This document shows, in pieces, positions 15,116-21,952 of a DNA stretch of 21,952 nucleotides (position 1 is the first letter of the stretch; the number at the start of each line of letters is the position of its first letter). This DNA comes from an uncultured Prevotellaceae bacterium (GTDB lineage: Bacteria > Bacteroidota > Bacteroidia > Bacteroidales > Bacteroidaceae): NCBI GenBank assembly GCA_937915745.1, contig CALGGJ010000006.1, positions 1 through 21,952 of the forward strand. Direction: 5' to 3'. The translations under genes were made by a program, and so were the position numbers. Below the pieces are notes generated by a model, which worked only from the letters and a program-made list of their open reading frames with translations, was not told the origin of the DNA and did no database searches.

Positions 15116-17338
15116 ATGAAACGACTCATTTTTACAATCAATGCAATGCTTGTGGCACTGTGTGCTGCGGCTCAGGGCTTCGGATTTGGCCAGGGGCAAG
15201 CCGACCAAATCGGTTACAAAGACACTTACAAAGATTACTTCACAATCGGTGTGGCAGTCAATAAAAACAACATAAAGACACCCGAACAAGTGGAACTGAT
15301 CAAGCGTAACTTCAACAGCATCACAGCCGAAAACGACATGAAACCAGGTTCTGTCCACCCACGTCCGGGTGTTTGGAACTGGGATAATGCCGACCGCATT
15401 GCCGAATTCTGCCGCCAGAACAACATCAAACTGCGCGGACACTGCCTATGCTGGCACAGCCAGTTCTGCGACTGGATGTTCACCGATGCCAAAGGAAAGC
15501 CGGTGACCAAGGAGGTATTCTACGACTCACTGCGTGTTCACATCCATACTGTGGTCAACCGCTATAAGGACATCGTGTATGCATGGGATGTCGTGAACGA
15601 AGCCATCAGCGATGGCGGAGGCCAGCAGGGAGGTTTCGGATTCGGGCGTGCACAGCAACAGCAGCCTGCAACTCCCGAATCGAAGTATGGACTGCCGGCA
15701 TCACACTTCCGTCAGTCGCGCCACTATCAACTCTGTGGCGACGAGTTCATTGCCAAGGCATTCCAGTTTGCACGCGAGGCCGACCCTGACGCCATACTCA
15801 TATACAACGACTATAATGCAGCCAACCCCGACAAGCGCGACCGCATTTACGACATGGTGAAGGCCATGAAGGCTGCCGGCGTGCCTATCGACGGAATTGG
15901 AATGCAAGGCCACTACAACATCTATGGTCCGTCACCTGCCAACATCGAGGCCGCAGTAGAGAAGTACAGCACCATTGTTGACCACATACAAATGACCGAA
16001 CTCGACATACGCGCCAACGAGGAGATGGGAGGACAGTTACAGTTCAGCCGTGGCGAGAACGTGCAAGTAACCGAGCAGGTGCGCGTGATGCAAGAACACC
16101 AGTATGCAGAGTTGTTCAAGATTATGCGCCGTCATAAAGATAAGGTTGATAACGTGACCTTCTGGAACCTCGGCGACCGCGACTCATGGGTGGGTGTGCG
16201 CAACTATCCTCTGCCGTTCGACGAAAACTACCGCCCAAAGCGCGTATATCGCATCATCCGCGACTTCGACCCCAAACTCGACAATGCTGTAATCAAAGAA
16301 GACTTTGTGCCATCGAGCAAAAACCAGCCTGGACAGCAGTATCCAATGGTCAACTCCCAGGGTTATGCCCGATTTCGCATCAATGCACCGCAGGCACGTT
16401 CAGTCATCGTGACACTCGGACTGGGCGGCTCCGGCGGCACGGTGCTCGAAAAGAATGCAGAAGGAGTGTGGGAAGGAACCACTGCCGGACCGATGGACGA
16501 AGGTTTCCACTACTATCACCTGCTCATCGACGGAGGTACGTTCAACGACCCGGGTACAGGCAATTTCTTCGGTTCCACACGTTGGGAAAGCGGTATCGAG
16601 ATACCGGCTCACGACCAAGACTTCTATGCCGAGAAGAACGTGGCTCATGGCAACCTGCAGCAGATTCTGTTCCATTCGCCAAGTACCGACAGCGAGCGCG
16701 TGGCATTTGTCTATACACCGCCCACATACGACGGGAAGAAGAAGTTCCCTGTGCTATACCTGCAACATGGTTGGGGCGAAAACGAGACGTCGTGGCCGGT
16801 GCAGGGACATGCAAACCTCATCATGGATAACCTCATTGCCGAGGGCAAGTGTCTGCCGTTCATCGTAGTCATGACCTACGGAATGACCAATGACACTCGC
16901 ATCGGTGGTCTTGGCGGCTTCAACTATAATAAGTTTGAGACAGTACTGGTAGATGAACTTGTGCCTTATGTTGACAGTCACTTCAAGACCCTTGCCGACA
17001 AGGCCCACCGTGCCATGGCCGGCCTCTCGATGGGTGGCATGGAAACTCATAACATCACGCTGGCACGTCCCGACACATTCGGTTCGTTCGGTCTGCTTTC
17101 AGGCGGCACATACAACTCTAACGAACTGAAGGAGAAGGGGCTTGAGGGCAAGAATGCACCTAAATATATCTTCATGAGTTGTGGCAGCAAGGAAAATCCC
17201 GACGGTGTGACAAGAGCCGCCACCGAGCTGAAATCGGCCGGATACAATGCCGAGTCGTATGTATCCGAAGGCACAGCCCACGAGTTCCTTACCTGGCGTC
17301 GCAGCCTGTACCAGATGGCTCAGAAACTCTTCAGATGA
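15116..17338 (+). CDS. Bifunctional GH10 xylanase - CE1 feruloyl esterase
   Basis: A 740-residue exported enzyme. The signal peptide is 1-19 (start MKRLIFTINAML); an upstream in-frame ATG at 14987 lies inside the GH43 gene. Residues about 30-390 are a GH10 endo-beta-1,4-xylanase. The acid/base is Glu162 in 'DVVNEAISDG' and the nucleophile Glu295 in 'QMTELDIRA'. A Gly/Gln-rich insertion (about 167-187) follows the acid/base. Residues about 415-505 are an immunoglobulin-like esterase N domain. Residues about 513-740 are a CE1 alpha/beta-hydrolase with Ser638 in 'GLSMGG' and His722 in 'GTAHEF'. The same architecture is known from Prevotella ruminicola Xyn10D-Fae1A, so cleavage of the xylan backbone plus release of ferulate is the likely pair of activities. 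Confidence 0.92.
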   Translation: MKRLIFTINAMLVALCAAAQGFGFGQGQADQIGYKDTYKDYFTIGVAVNKNNIKTPEQVELIKRNFNSITAENDMKPGSVHPRPGVWNWDNADRIAEFCRQNNIKLRGHCLCWHSQFCDWMFTDAKGKPVTKEVFYDSLRVHIHTVVNRYKDIVYAWDVVNEAISDGGGQQGGFGFGRAQQQQPATPESKYGLPASHFRQSRHYQLCGDEFIAKAFQFAREADPDAILIYNDYNAANPDKRDRIYDMVKAMKAAGVPIDGIGMQGHYNIYGPSPANIEAAVEKYSTIVDHIQMTELDIRANEEMGGQLQFSRGENVQVTEQVRVMQEHQYAELFKIMRRHKDKVDNVTFWNLGDRDSWVGVRNYPLPFDENYRPKRVYRIIRDFDPKLDNAVIKEDFVPSSKNQPGQQYPMVNSQGYARFRINAPQARSVIVTLGLGGSGGTVLEKNAEGVWEGTTAGPMDEGFHYYHLLIDGGTFNDPGTGNFFGSTRWESGIEIPAHDQDFYAEKNVAHGNLQQILFHSPSTDSERVAFVYTPPTYDGKKKFPVLYLQHGWGENETSWPVQGHANLIMDNLIAEGKCLPFIVVMTYGMTNDTRIGGLGGFNYNKFETVLVDELVPYVDSHFKTLADKAHRAMAGLSMGGMETHNITLARPDTFGSFGLLSGGTYNSNELKEKGLEGKNAPKYIFMSCGSKENPDGVTRAATELKSAGYNAESYVSEGTAHEFLTWRRSLYQMAQKLFR

Positions 17339-17354
17339 AGACTGACCTTGCAAT

Positions 17355-17432
17355 GAGTGCGCACTCACGACATCATGAGCACGCACTCGCAGGCCCTCGG
17401 GTGCGCAGTCTCGGCCTTGAGAGTGCGCACTC
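17355..17432. repeat. 22-bp palindromic tandem array 2 (4 units)
   Basis: Cores start at 17357 (GTGCGCAC), 17379 (GCACGCAC), 17401 (GTGCGCAG) and 17423 (GTGCGCAC), exactly 22 bases apart. The last two units form a hairpin: 17401-17412 and 17419-17430 pair at 11 of 12 positions around the loop GGCCTT. The array fills the gap between two genes of one operon, starting 17 bases after a stop codon and ending 28 bases before the next start, so it is transcribed. Confidence 0.9.
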
Positions 17433-17460
17433 GTTTTCACTTAATCAAACGACCTGTAAA

Positions 17461-19122
17461 ATGAAAGCCTATATTATTATCAGTCTTCTCGGCATGTCGT
17501 GTCAACCGGTTTCGGCACAAGCCACAGCCGATGACGACATTCCCGACTATATACTCACTGCAGCCTGCAAGACAACTGCTATGGGTAATCCACTCAGTCC
17601 GTGGATGCTCTGTGCCGACCCGACAGCCGTGGAATACGAGGGCCGCTTGTATGTGTATGGCACCAATGACCAGCAAGAATACGAAACGACAGGAAATGCC
17701 TCGAACAACACCTACAGCCGCATACGCCAACTTGTGATGTTCTCATCGGAAGACTTGGTCAACTGGACACACCACGGCACCATCGATGTCGGCTCAATAT
17801 GCACATGGATTGGAACATCGTGGGCTCCATCGATAGCAAGCCGCGTCGAAGCCGACGGACGCACACACTTCTACATGTATTTCACCAACTCGGCCAGCGG
17901 CATCGGAGTGATGACGGCCACATCGCCTGTGGGACCTTGGCGCGACCCACTGGGCCATGCACTCATCGACGGACGCACCAGCGGCCGCGGACTCCAGTCT
18001 AACATCATCGACCCGGGAGTGGCTATTGACGACGACGGAGTAGGATGGCTGACTTTCGGCGGAGGCGACCCAAACAGCGCAGGGTCAAACCTCATTCCAG
18101 GCAACGCACGAATCGTGAAACTGGGAAGCGACATGATTTCGCTTGCAAGCGATATGGTAGAAATACCTGCACCCTATCACTTCGAAGCCAACGAACTCAA
18201 TATAATTAACGGGAAATTCGTGTTCTCATACAGTTCAAACTGGGGTACACGCAACGACTGGGGACAATACAACTCCTCGCTCGCAGCTCCCGGCACATGC
18301 AGCATACCATACATGGTATCTGACGACCCACTCAACCGCGACAGCTGGGTATATAAGGGCGACGTGGCAACCAATCCCGGTACATACGGATTCTCATGGG
18401 GCAACAACCACACACACATGCAGAAGTTCCGCGGCAACTGGTATCTGGTGTATCACACCCATTGGCTTGCACAGAAACAAGGCATGAGCGGCGGATATCG
18501 CAGCATAGCAATCAATCGGATGGTGGTACAGGAATCGACTGCACGCATATCGAAAGTGACGATGACCACCGCTGGTGCACCAGCACTGAGCAACACCATC
18601 GACCCCTATGAATTTGTTCAAGCAGAAATGATAGCCAACAGCGCCGGCATCACCACCGAGAACTATTCAGTGCGCGGCAATACCGTGGTGGCATCAATCG
18701 ACCCCGGCGACTGGACATACGTGCGTAACATCGACTTCGGAAGCGAAGGGGCCGACTCTATAACCACACGCACGGTAGGTGGAAACGGACAGATTCTGGT
18801 GTTTGCCGACCGAACCACGGCCGACCCGATAGCCGTCGTCAATATTGCCACGGCTCATCCGCTCAACACCGTCAAGCTGCGAACCCACCTCACCGGAAAG
18901 CACAATCTCTACTTTGTCTTCACCAAGGTGAATGCAAAGATGAGGTTCGACTCATATAAGTTCCATCATGGTTCGGATGCCAATGCAATACACACAATCG
19001 ACACCACAGATGAGACGGACAGACCGGGCATACGGTCGGTTTACGACCTGCGGGGTACGAAACATGACCGTCTGCAGCCTGGCATCAATATTATCAACGG
19101 CATAAAAACTCTTGTGATATGA
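17461..19122 (+). CDS. Secreted GH43-CBM6 glycosidase
   Basis: A 553-residue exported GH43 enzyme, probably an arabinofuranosidase or xylosidase. The signal peptide is 1-19 (MKAYIIISLLG...VSAQ). An upstream in-frame ATG at 17335 overlaps the GH10 stop and would place 42 residues encoded by the 22-bp array before the signal peptide; 17461 is preferred. The propeller (about 40-370) has base Asp53 in 'CADPTAVEYEGRLYVYGT', modulator Asp184 in 'IIDPGVAIDDDG' and acid Glu242 in 'HFEANELNIINGK'. Residues about 382-505 are a CBM6 ('YEFVQAEMIA', 'DWTYVRNIDFG', 'LTGKHNLYFVF'). The C terminus (about 520-553, 'SVYDLRGTKHDRLQPGINII') resembles the sorting-type tail of the 990-residue protein. The stop overlaps the GH95 start (ATGA). 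Confidence 0.88.
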   Translation: MKAYIIISLLGMSCQPVSAQATADDDIPDYILTAACKTTAMGNPLSPWMLCADPTAVEYEGRLYVYGTNDQQEYETTGNASNNTYSRIRQLVMFSSEDLVNWTHHGTIDVGSICTWIGTSWAPSIASRVEADGRTHFYMYFTNSASGIGVMTATSPVGPWRDPLGHALIDGRTSGRGLQSNIIDPGVAIDDDGVGWLTFGGGDPNSAGSNLIPGNARIVKLGSDMISLASDMVEIPAPYHFEANELNIINGKFVFSYSSNWGTRNDWGQYNSSLAAPGTCSIPYMVSDDPLNRDSWVYKGDVATNPGTYGFSWGNNHTHMQKFRGNWYLVYHTHWLAQKQGMSGGYRSIAINRMVVQESTARISKVTMTTAGAPALSNTIDPYEFVQAEMIANSAGITTENYSVRGNTVVASIDPGDWTYVRNIDFGSEGADSITTRTVGGNGQILVFADRTTADPIAVVNIATAHPLNTVKLRTHLTGKHNLYFVFTKVNAKMRFDSYKFHHGSDANAIHTIDTTDETDRPGIRSVYDLRGTKHDRLQPGINIINGIKTLVI

Positions 19123-21572
19123 AACGATTACTATTCACCGTGACCCTCACTACAGCCACCCTATGCCTCCCTGCACAAGACAACACCGAGCGGCTCTGGT
19201 ATGACAAGCCCGCAACGATATGGCTCGAAGCCCTGCCGTTGGGCAACTCACACATGGGAGCCATGATATATGGTGGAACCGTGACCGAGGAAATACAACT
19301 GAACGAGGAAACATTCTGGAGTGGAGGTCCACACAACAACAACTCGTCAACGGCCCTGCAAAACCTGCCTGAAGCCCGTCGCCTCATCTTCGACGGCAAG
19401 GAGAAAGAAGCCGAAGACCTCATCAACCGCGAGTTTATCAAGGGACCGCATGGCATGAAATACCTCACCTTGGGAAGCATCAAGGCCACGTTCGACGGAT
19501 ATACCGACTCTGACGTGACAAACTATACGCGCGAGCTGGACCTCACCTCGGCACTCTCCACTGTAGGCTACGAGGCAAAGGGAGTGAAATATGAGCGCGT
19601 GGCATTTGCTTCGCTGCCCGACGGAGTGGTGGTGGTGCGCATCAAGGCATCGCAACCGGTCAGTTTCACACTCACACACTCCTGCATCTTCCCAACCACA
19701 TACTCCACAGCTGCTAACACTGTTACCATAACCATAGACGGAGTGGCACATGAGGGCATTGCTGCCAAGCTGAAAGCCGAGTGTACGTACAGGGTGGAAA
19801 CCGATGGATTGCAGTCGGTGGAGGATACATCAGATGGCAAAATAGCCCTTAAAGTGAACGGTGCACGCACAGCCACACTCTACATATCGGCTGCTACAAA
19901 CTATGTGAACTATCATGATGTAAGCGGCAACGCGATGGCACGCAACGCCAAATATATGGCCGATGCGCTTTCATACAAGTATGACAAACTGCTTGCGCGT
20001 CATGTCGAGGCCTACTCACGGCAATATAAGCGTGTCAGGCTCCATCTTGCTTCGGGCCTGAACCGCCTGCTGCCTACCGACCGCCGCCTCGACAGTTTCA
20101 CCGGCAGCGACGATATGGGCATGGTCGCCTTGCTCTTCAACTATGGACGTTATCTGCTCATATCATCATCGCAGCCTGGTGGACAACCGGCTAACTTGCA
20201 GGGAGTGTGGAACGACAAACGCGATGCACCGTGGGATTCGAAGTACACCATCAACATCAATGCCGAGATGAACTACTGGCCTGCGGAGGTGTGCAACCTA
20301 CAGGAGACCAACGTACCGCTCTTCGACATGATACGCGACCTGAGCGAGACGGGTGCCGTTACTGCCAGGCAGATGTATGACTGCGGCGGATGGATGGCAC
20401 ACCACAACACCGACCTCTGGCGAGTGGCCGGACCTGTCGATGGAGCCGCATGGGGCATGTTCCCTAACGGTGGTGCATGGCTTGCTACACACCTATGGCA
20501 ACACTACCTCTACACGGGCGACAAGCAGTTCCTTGCCCAGTGGTATGAGGTGATAAAGGGTACTGCCGACTTCTACCTCGACTACCTGCAGCGTCATCCG
20601 AAGTACGGATGGCTTGTGGCTGTGCCGTCGGTAAGTCCCGAACAGGGGCCTATGGGCAAGGGTACACCGATAACGGCAGGTTGCACCATGGACAACCAGA
20701 TTGCCTTCGATGCGCTTTCAAGCACACTGCGTGCAGCGCAGATTCTCGGTCGCGACCGTGAATATCAGCAGAAGCTGCAGAGTGCCATTTCACAGTTGCC
20801 GCCTATGCAGATAGGCCGTCACCGGCAGTTGCAGGAGTGGCTTGAAGATGGCGACAACCCGAATGACCAACACCGCCATATATCACATCTGTACGGCTTG
20901 TACCCGTCAAACCAAATCAGTCCTTACACACATCCCGAGCTTTTTGCCGCTGCCAAGCAGACACTCATTCAGCGTGGCGACATGGCGACGGGATGGAGTC
21001 TGGGCTGGAAGATATGTTTCTGGGCACGTATGCTCGATGGCGAACATGCGTTCAAGATACTGGGCAACATGCTGAAACTGCTTCCGTCGGAGCAGGCGAG
21101 GGGCAGCGACGGCCGCACTTTCCCTAACCTGTTTGATGCCCATCCGCCGTTCCAAATCGACGGTAACTTCGGTGCAACAGCCGGAATAGCCGAGATGCTG
21201 CTGCAGAGCCACGATGGAGCCATACACTTCCTGCCGGCACTGCCTGCGGAATGGAACGAGGGTAGTGTCAGCGGGCTGCTGGCCCGTGGCGGATTTGAGG
21301 TTGATATGACATGGAAGAACGCTCAACTGACTTCGGCAACCATACATTCGAAGATAGGCGGTACGGTGCGTCTGCGGTCATATGTACCCTTGAAGGGCAA
21401 AGGCCTCATGCCGGCTGTGGGCGACTGTCCGAACCTCCTCATGATGCCGGCCGAGGTGAAGACTCCGCTCGTATCGCCCGAACTGCCAACGACCCCGATA
21501 GCCGAGGTACGGAAGGTCTATGAATACGACTTGAAGACCAAGGCCGGAAGTGTATATAAGATCATGCACTGA
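19119..21572 (+). CDS. GH95 alpha-L-fucosidase or alpha-L-galactosidase
   Basis: An 817-residue exported inverting glycosidase of family 95. The signal peptide is about 1-19. The N-terminal beta-sandwich begins with the typical 'LWYDKPATIW' and 'LPLGNSHMGAM' (27-49) and 'LNEETFWSGG'. The (alpha/alpha)6 barrel has Asn379 and Asn381 in 'NINAEMNYWPAE', Glu508 in 'PSVSPEQG' and Asp681 in 'QIDGNFGATAG'. These match the positions of the catalytic Asn, Glu and Asp known from Bifidobacterium bifidum AfcA. Residue 377, two before the first Asn, is Thr where fucosidases usually have His. From memory the same change occurs in a Bacteroides ovatus GH95 that prefers alpha-L-galactose on complex xylan. The gene is translationally coupled to the GH43-CBM6 gene. 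Confidence 0.9.
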   Translation: MKRLLFTVTLTTATLCLPAQDNTERLWYDKPATIWLEALPLGNSHMGAMIYGGTVTEEIQLNEETFWSGGPHNNNSSTALQNLPEARRLIFDGKEKEAEDLINREFIKGPHGMKYLTLGSIKATFDGYTDSDVTNYTRELDLTSALSTVGYEAKGVKYERVAFASLPDGVVVVRIKASQPVSFTLTHSCIFPTTYSTAANTVTITIDGVAHEGIAAKLKAECTYRVETDGLQSVEDTSDGKIALKVNGARTATLYISAATNYVNYHDVSGNAMARNAKYMADALSYKYDKLLARHVEAYSRQYKRVRLHLASGLNRLLPTDRRLDSFTGSDDMGMVALLFNYGRYLLISSSQPGGQPANLQGVWNDKRDAPWDSKYTININAEMNYWPAEVCNLQETNVPLFDMIRDLSETGAVTARQMYDCGGWMAHHNTDLWRVAGPVDGAAWGMFPNGGAWLATHLWQHYLYTGDKQFLAQWYEVIKGTADFYLDYLQRHPKYGWLVAVPSVSPEQGPMGKGTPITAGCTMDNQIAFDALSSTLRAAQILGRDREYQQKLQSAISQLPPMQIGRHRQLQEWLEDGDNPNDQHRHISHLYGLYPSNQISPYTHPELFAAAKQTLIQRGDMATGWSLGWKICFWARMLDGEHAFKILGNMLKLLPSEQARGSDGRTFPNLFDAHPPFQIDGNFGATAGIAEMLLQSHDGAIHFLPALPAEWNEGSVSGLLARGGFEVDMTWKNAQLTSATIHSKIGGTVRLRSYVPLKGKGLMPAVGDCPNLLMMPAEVKTPLVSPELPTTPIAEVRKVYEYDLKTKAGSVYKIMH

Positions 21573-21648
21573 TACATCGACCTGTACGCAGGTAAGTTTT
21601 CCCTACAGGATGCCGCCCTACAGCCAACATCTTGTTTGGGTTAGAAAT

Positions 21649-21685
21649 GGCGGAAGGCAAGCAACAGTTTTTGCAGCCTTCCGCC
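21649..21685 (+). terminator. Probable operon terminator hairpin
   Basis: GGCGGAAGGC (21649-21658) pairs perfectly with GCCTTCCGCC (21676-21685), followed by TTT. The 17-base loop is long, but inner bases can pair further. It lies 76 bases after the GH95 stop and before array 3. A smaller hairpin ACCTG-TACG-CAGGT followed by AAGTTTT lies at 21580-21593. Confidence 0.65.
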
Positions 21686-21711
21686 TTTGGTTTGAAATGT
21701 CTCATTTCTGC

Positions 21712-21767
21712 GAGTGCGCAGTCTCGGCCCTTAGAGTGCGCAGTCTCGGCCCTTAGAGTGCGCAGTC
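21712..21767. repeat. 22-bp palindromic tandem array 3 (3 units)
   Basis: Cores GTGCGCAG start at 21714, 21736 and 21758, exactly 22 bases apart. The units are almost identical to each other, with linker TCTCGGCCCTTA. This is the most uniform of the three arrays, which suggests recent duplication. It lies downstream of the operon terminator. Confidence 0.9.
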
Positions 21768-21952
21768 TTACAATCAATCTCACAGAACTATTGCTTCTTT
21801 TTTCCGCAACAACGTTGTCGCTTGTGGCACACGACAGCATGTTTGACGAGGGATGACTTAAACCCAAATCGGTCATTAGACTGTTTCGCCCTTTTATAAC
21901 TTTCTTTTTGGCATCTTTTTCACGGCCTTTCAGTCATAATGGAACCCCATTA
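21768..21952. other. Unassigned sequence at window end
   Basis: It contains the near-palindrome at 21806-21821 (GCAACAACGTTGTCGC, 14 of 16 positions self-complementary) and the shared motif at 21863-21879. A minus-strand frame covers this stretch but continues through the repeat array and looks like no known protein. The stretch may be the leader or the tail of a gene beyond the window. Confidence 0.4.
21863..21879. repeat. Shared 17-base motif, copy 2
   Basis: CCCAAATCGGTCATTAG, 16 of 17 bases identical to 4875-4891. Weaker similarity continues to the right (GTTT then a C/G-rich run). It lies 290 bases after the GH95 stop. Confidence 0.6.

Noticed and set aside
21562..21876. 104-residue minus-strand frame at window end
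   Set aside because: It runs through array 3 and the terminator hairpin; no recognisable protein features.

Overview
The window looks like a chromosomal segment from a member of the Bacteroidota, order Bacteroidales, most likely a Prevotella-type organism. Three things point there. The recognisable promoters have the -7 element TAnnTTTG, in two cases with TTG 19 bases upstream. A secreted protein carries the C-terminal 'YDLTGRR...KGIYIKGGKK' style tail common in this group. The xylanase is a GH10 plus feruloyl-esterase-like fusion of the kind known from Prevotella ruminicola. No rRNA, tRNA, CRISPR array, transposase, SusC/SusD pair or transcription factor is visible.

Layout. (1) 1-2710, plus strand: a small secreted DUF4252-like protein and a secreted C69 dipeptidase. 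Each is preceded by an 11-bp tandem repeat with similar flanks. (2) 2711-4920: a membrane-anchored HIRAN-like protein (minus strand) and a mannose-1-phosphate guanylyltransferase (plus strand). Long palindromic, probably bidirectional terminators separate them from their convergent neighbours. (3) 4921-10626, minus strand: a 990-residue secreted modular protein, a two-gene unit (NodN/MaoC-type hydratase followed by a YitT transporter-like protein), and a probable surface lipoprotein with a clear promoter. (4) 11030-12717, plus strand: a HAD phosphatase and a low-specificity threonine aldolase, overlapping by ATGA. (5) 13032-21572, plus strand: a four-gene secreted glycan-degrading operon, GH43 / GH10-CE1 / GH43-CBM6 / GH95. 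It has a well-formed promoter and operator-like dyad in front and a terminator hairpin behind.

The operon reads as an arabinoxylan kit. GH10 would cut the xylan backbone and the fused esterase would release feruloyl groups. The GH43 enzymes would remove arabinose or xylose. GH95 would remove a fucose-configured sugar, plausibly alpha-L-galactose, because the residue before its catalytic NxN motif is Thr rather than the His I remember from the fucosidases.

The most unusual feature is a set of three intergenic arrays with an exact 22-bp period. Each unit is built on the self-complementary core GAGTGCGCACTC. The arrays lie just before, inside and just after this operon (12799-12880, 17355-17432, 21712-21767), all in the same orientation. 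I saw no such array elsewhere in the window. Adjacent units can fold into 10-12 bp hairpins around a GGCCTT-like loop. I do not recognise a described function for them.
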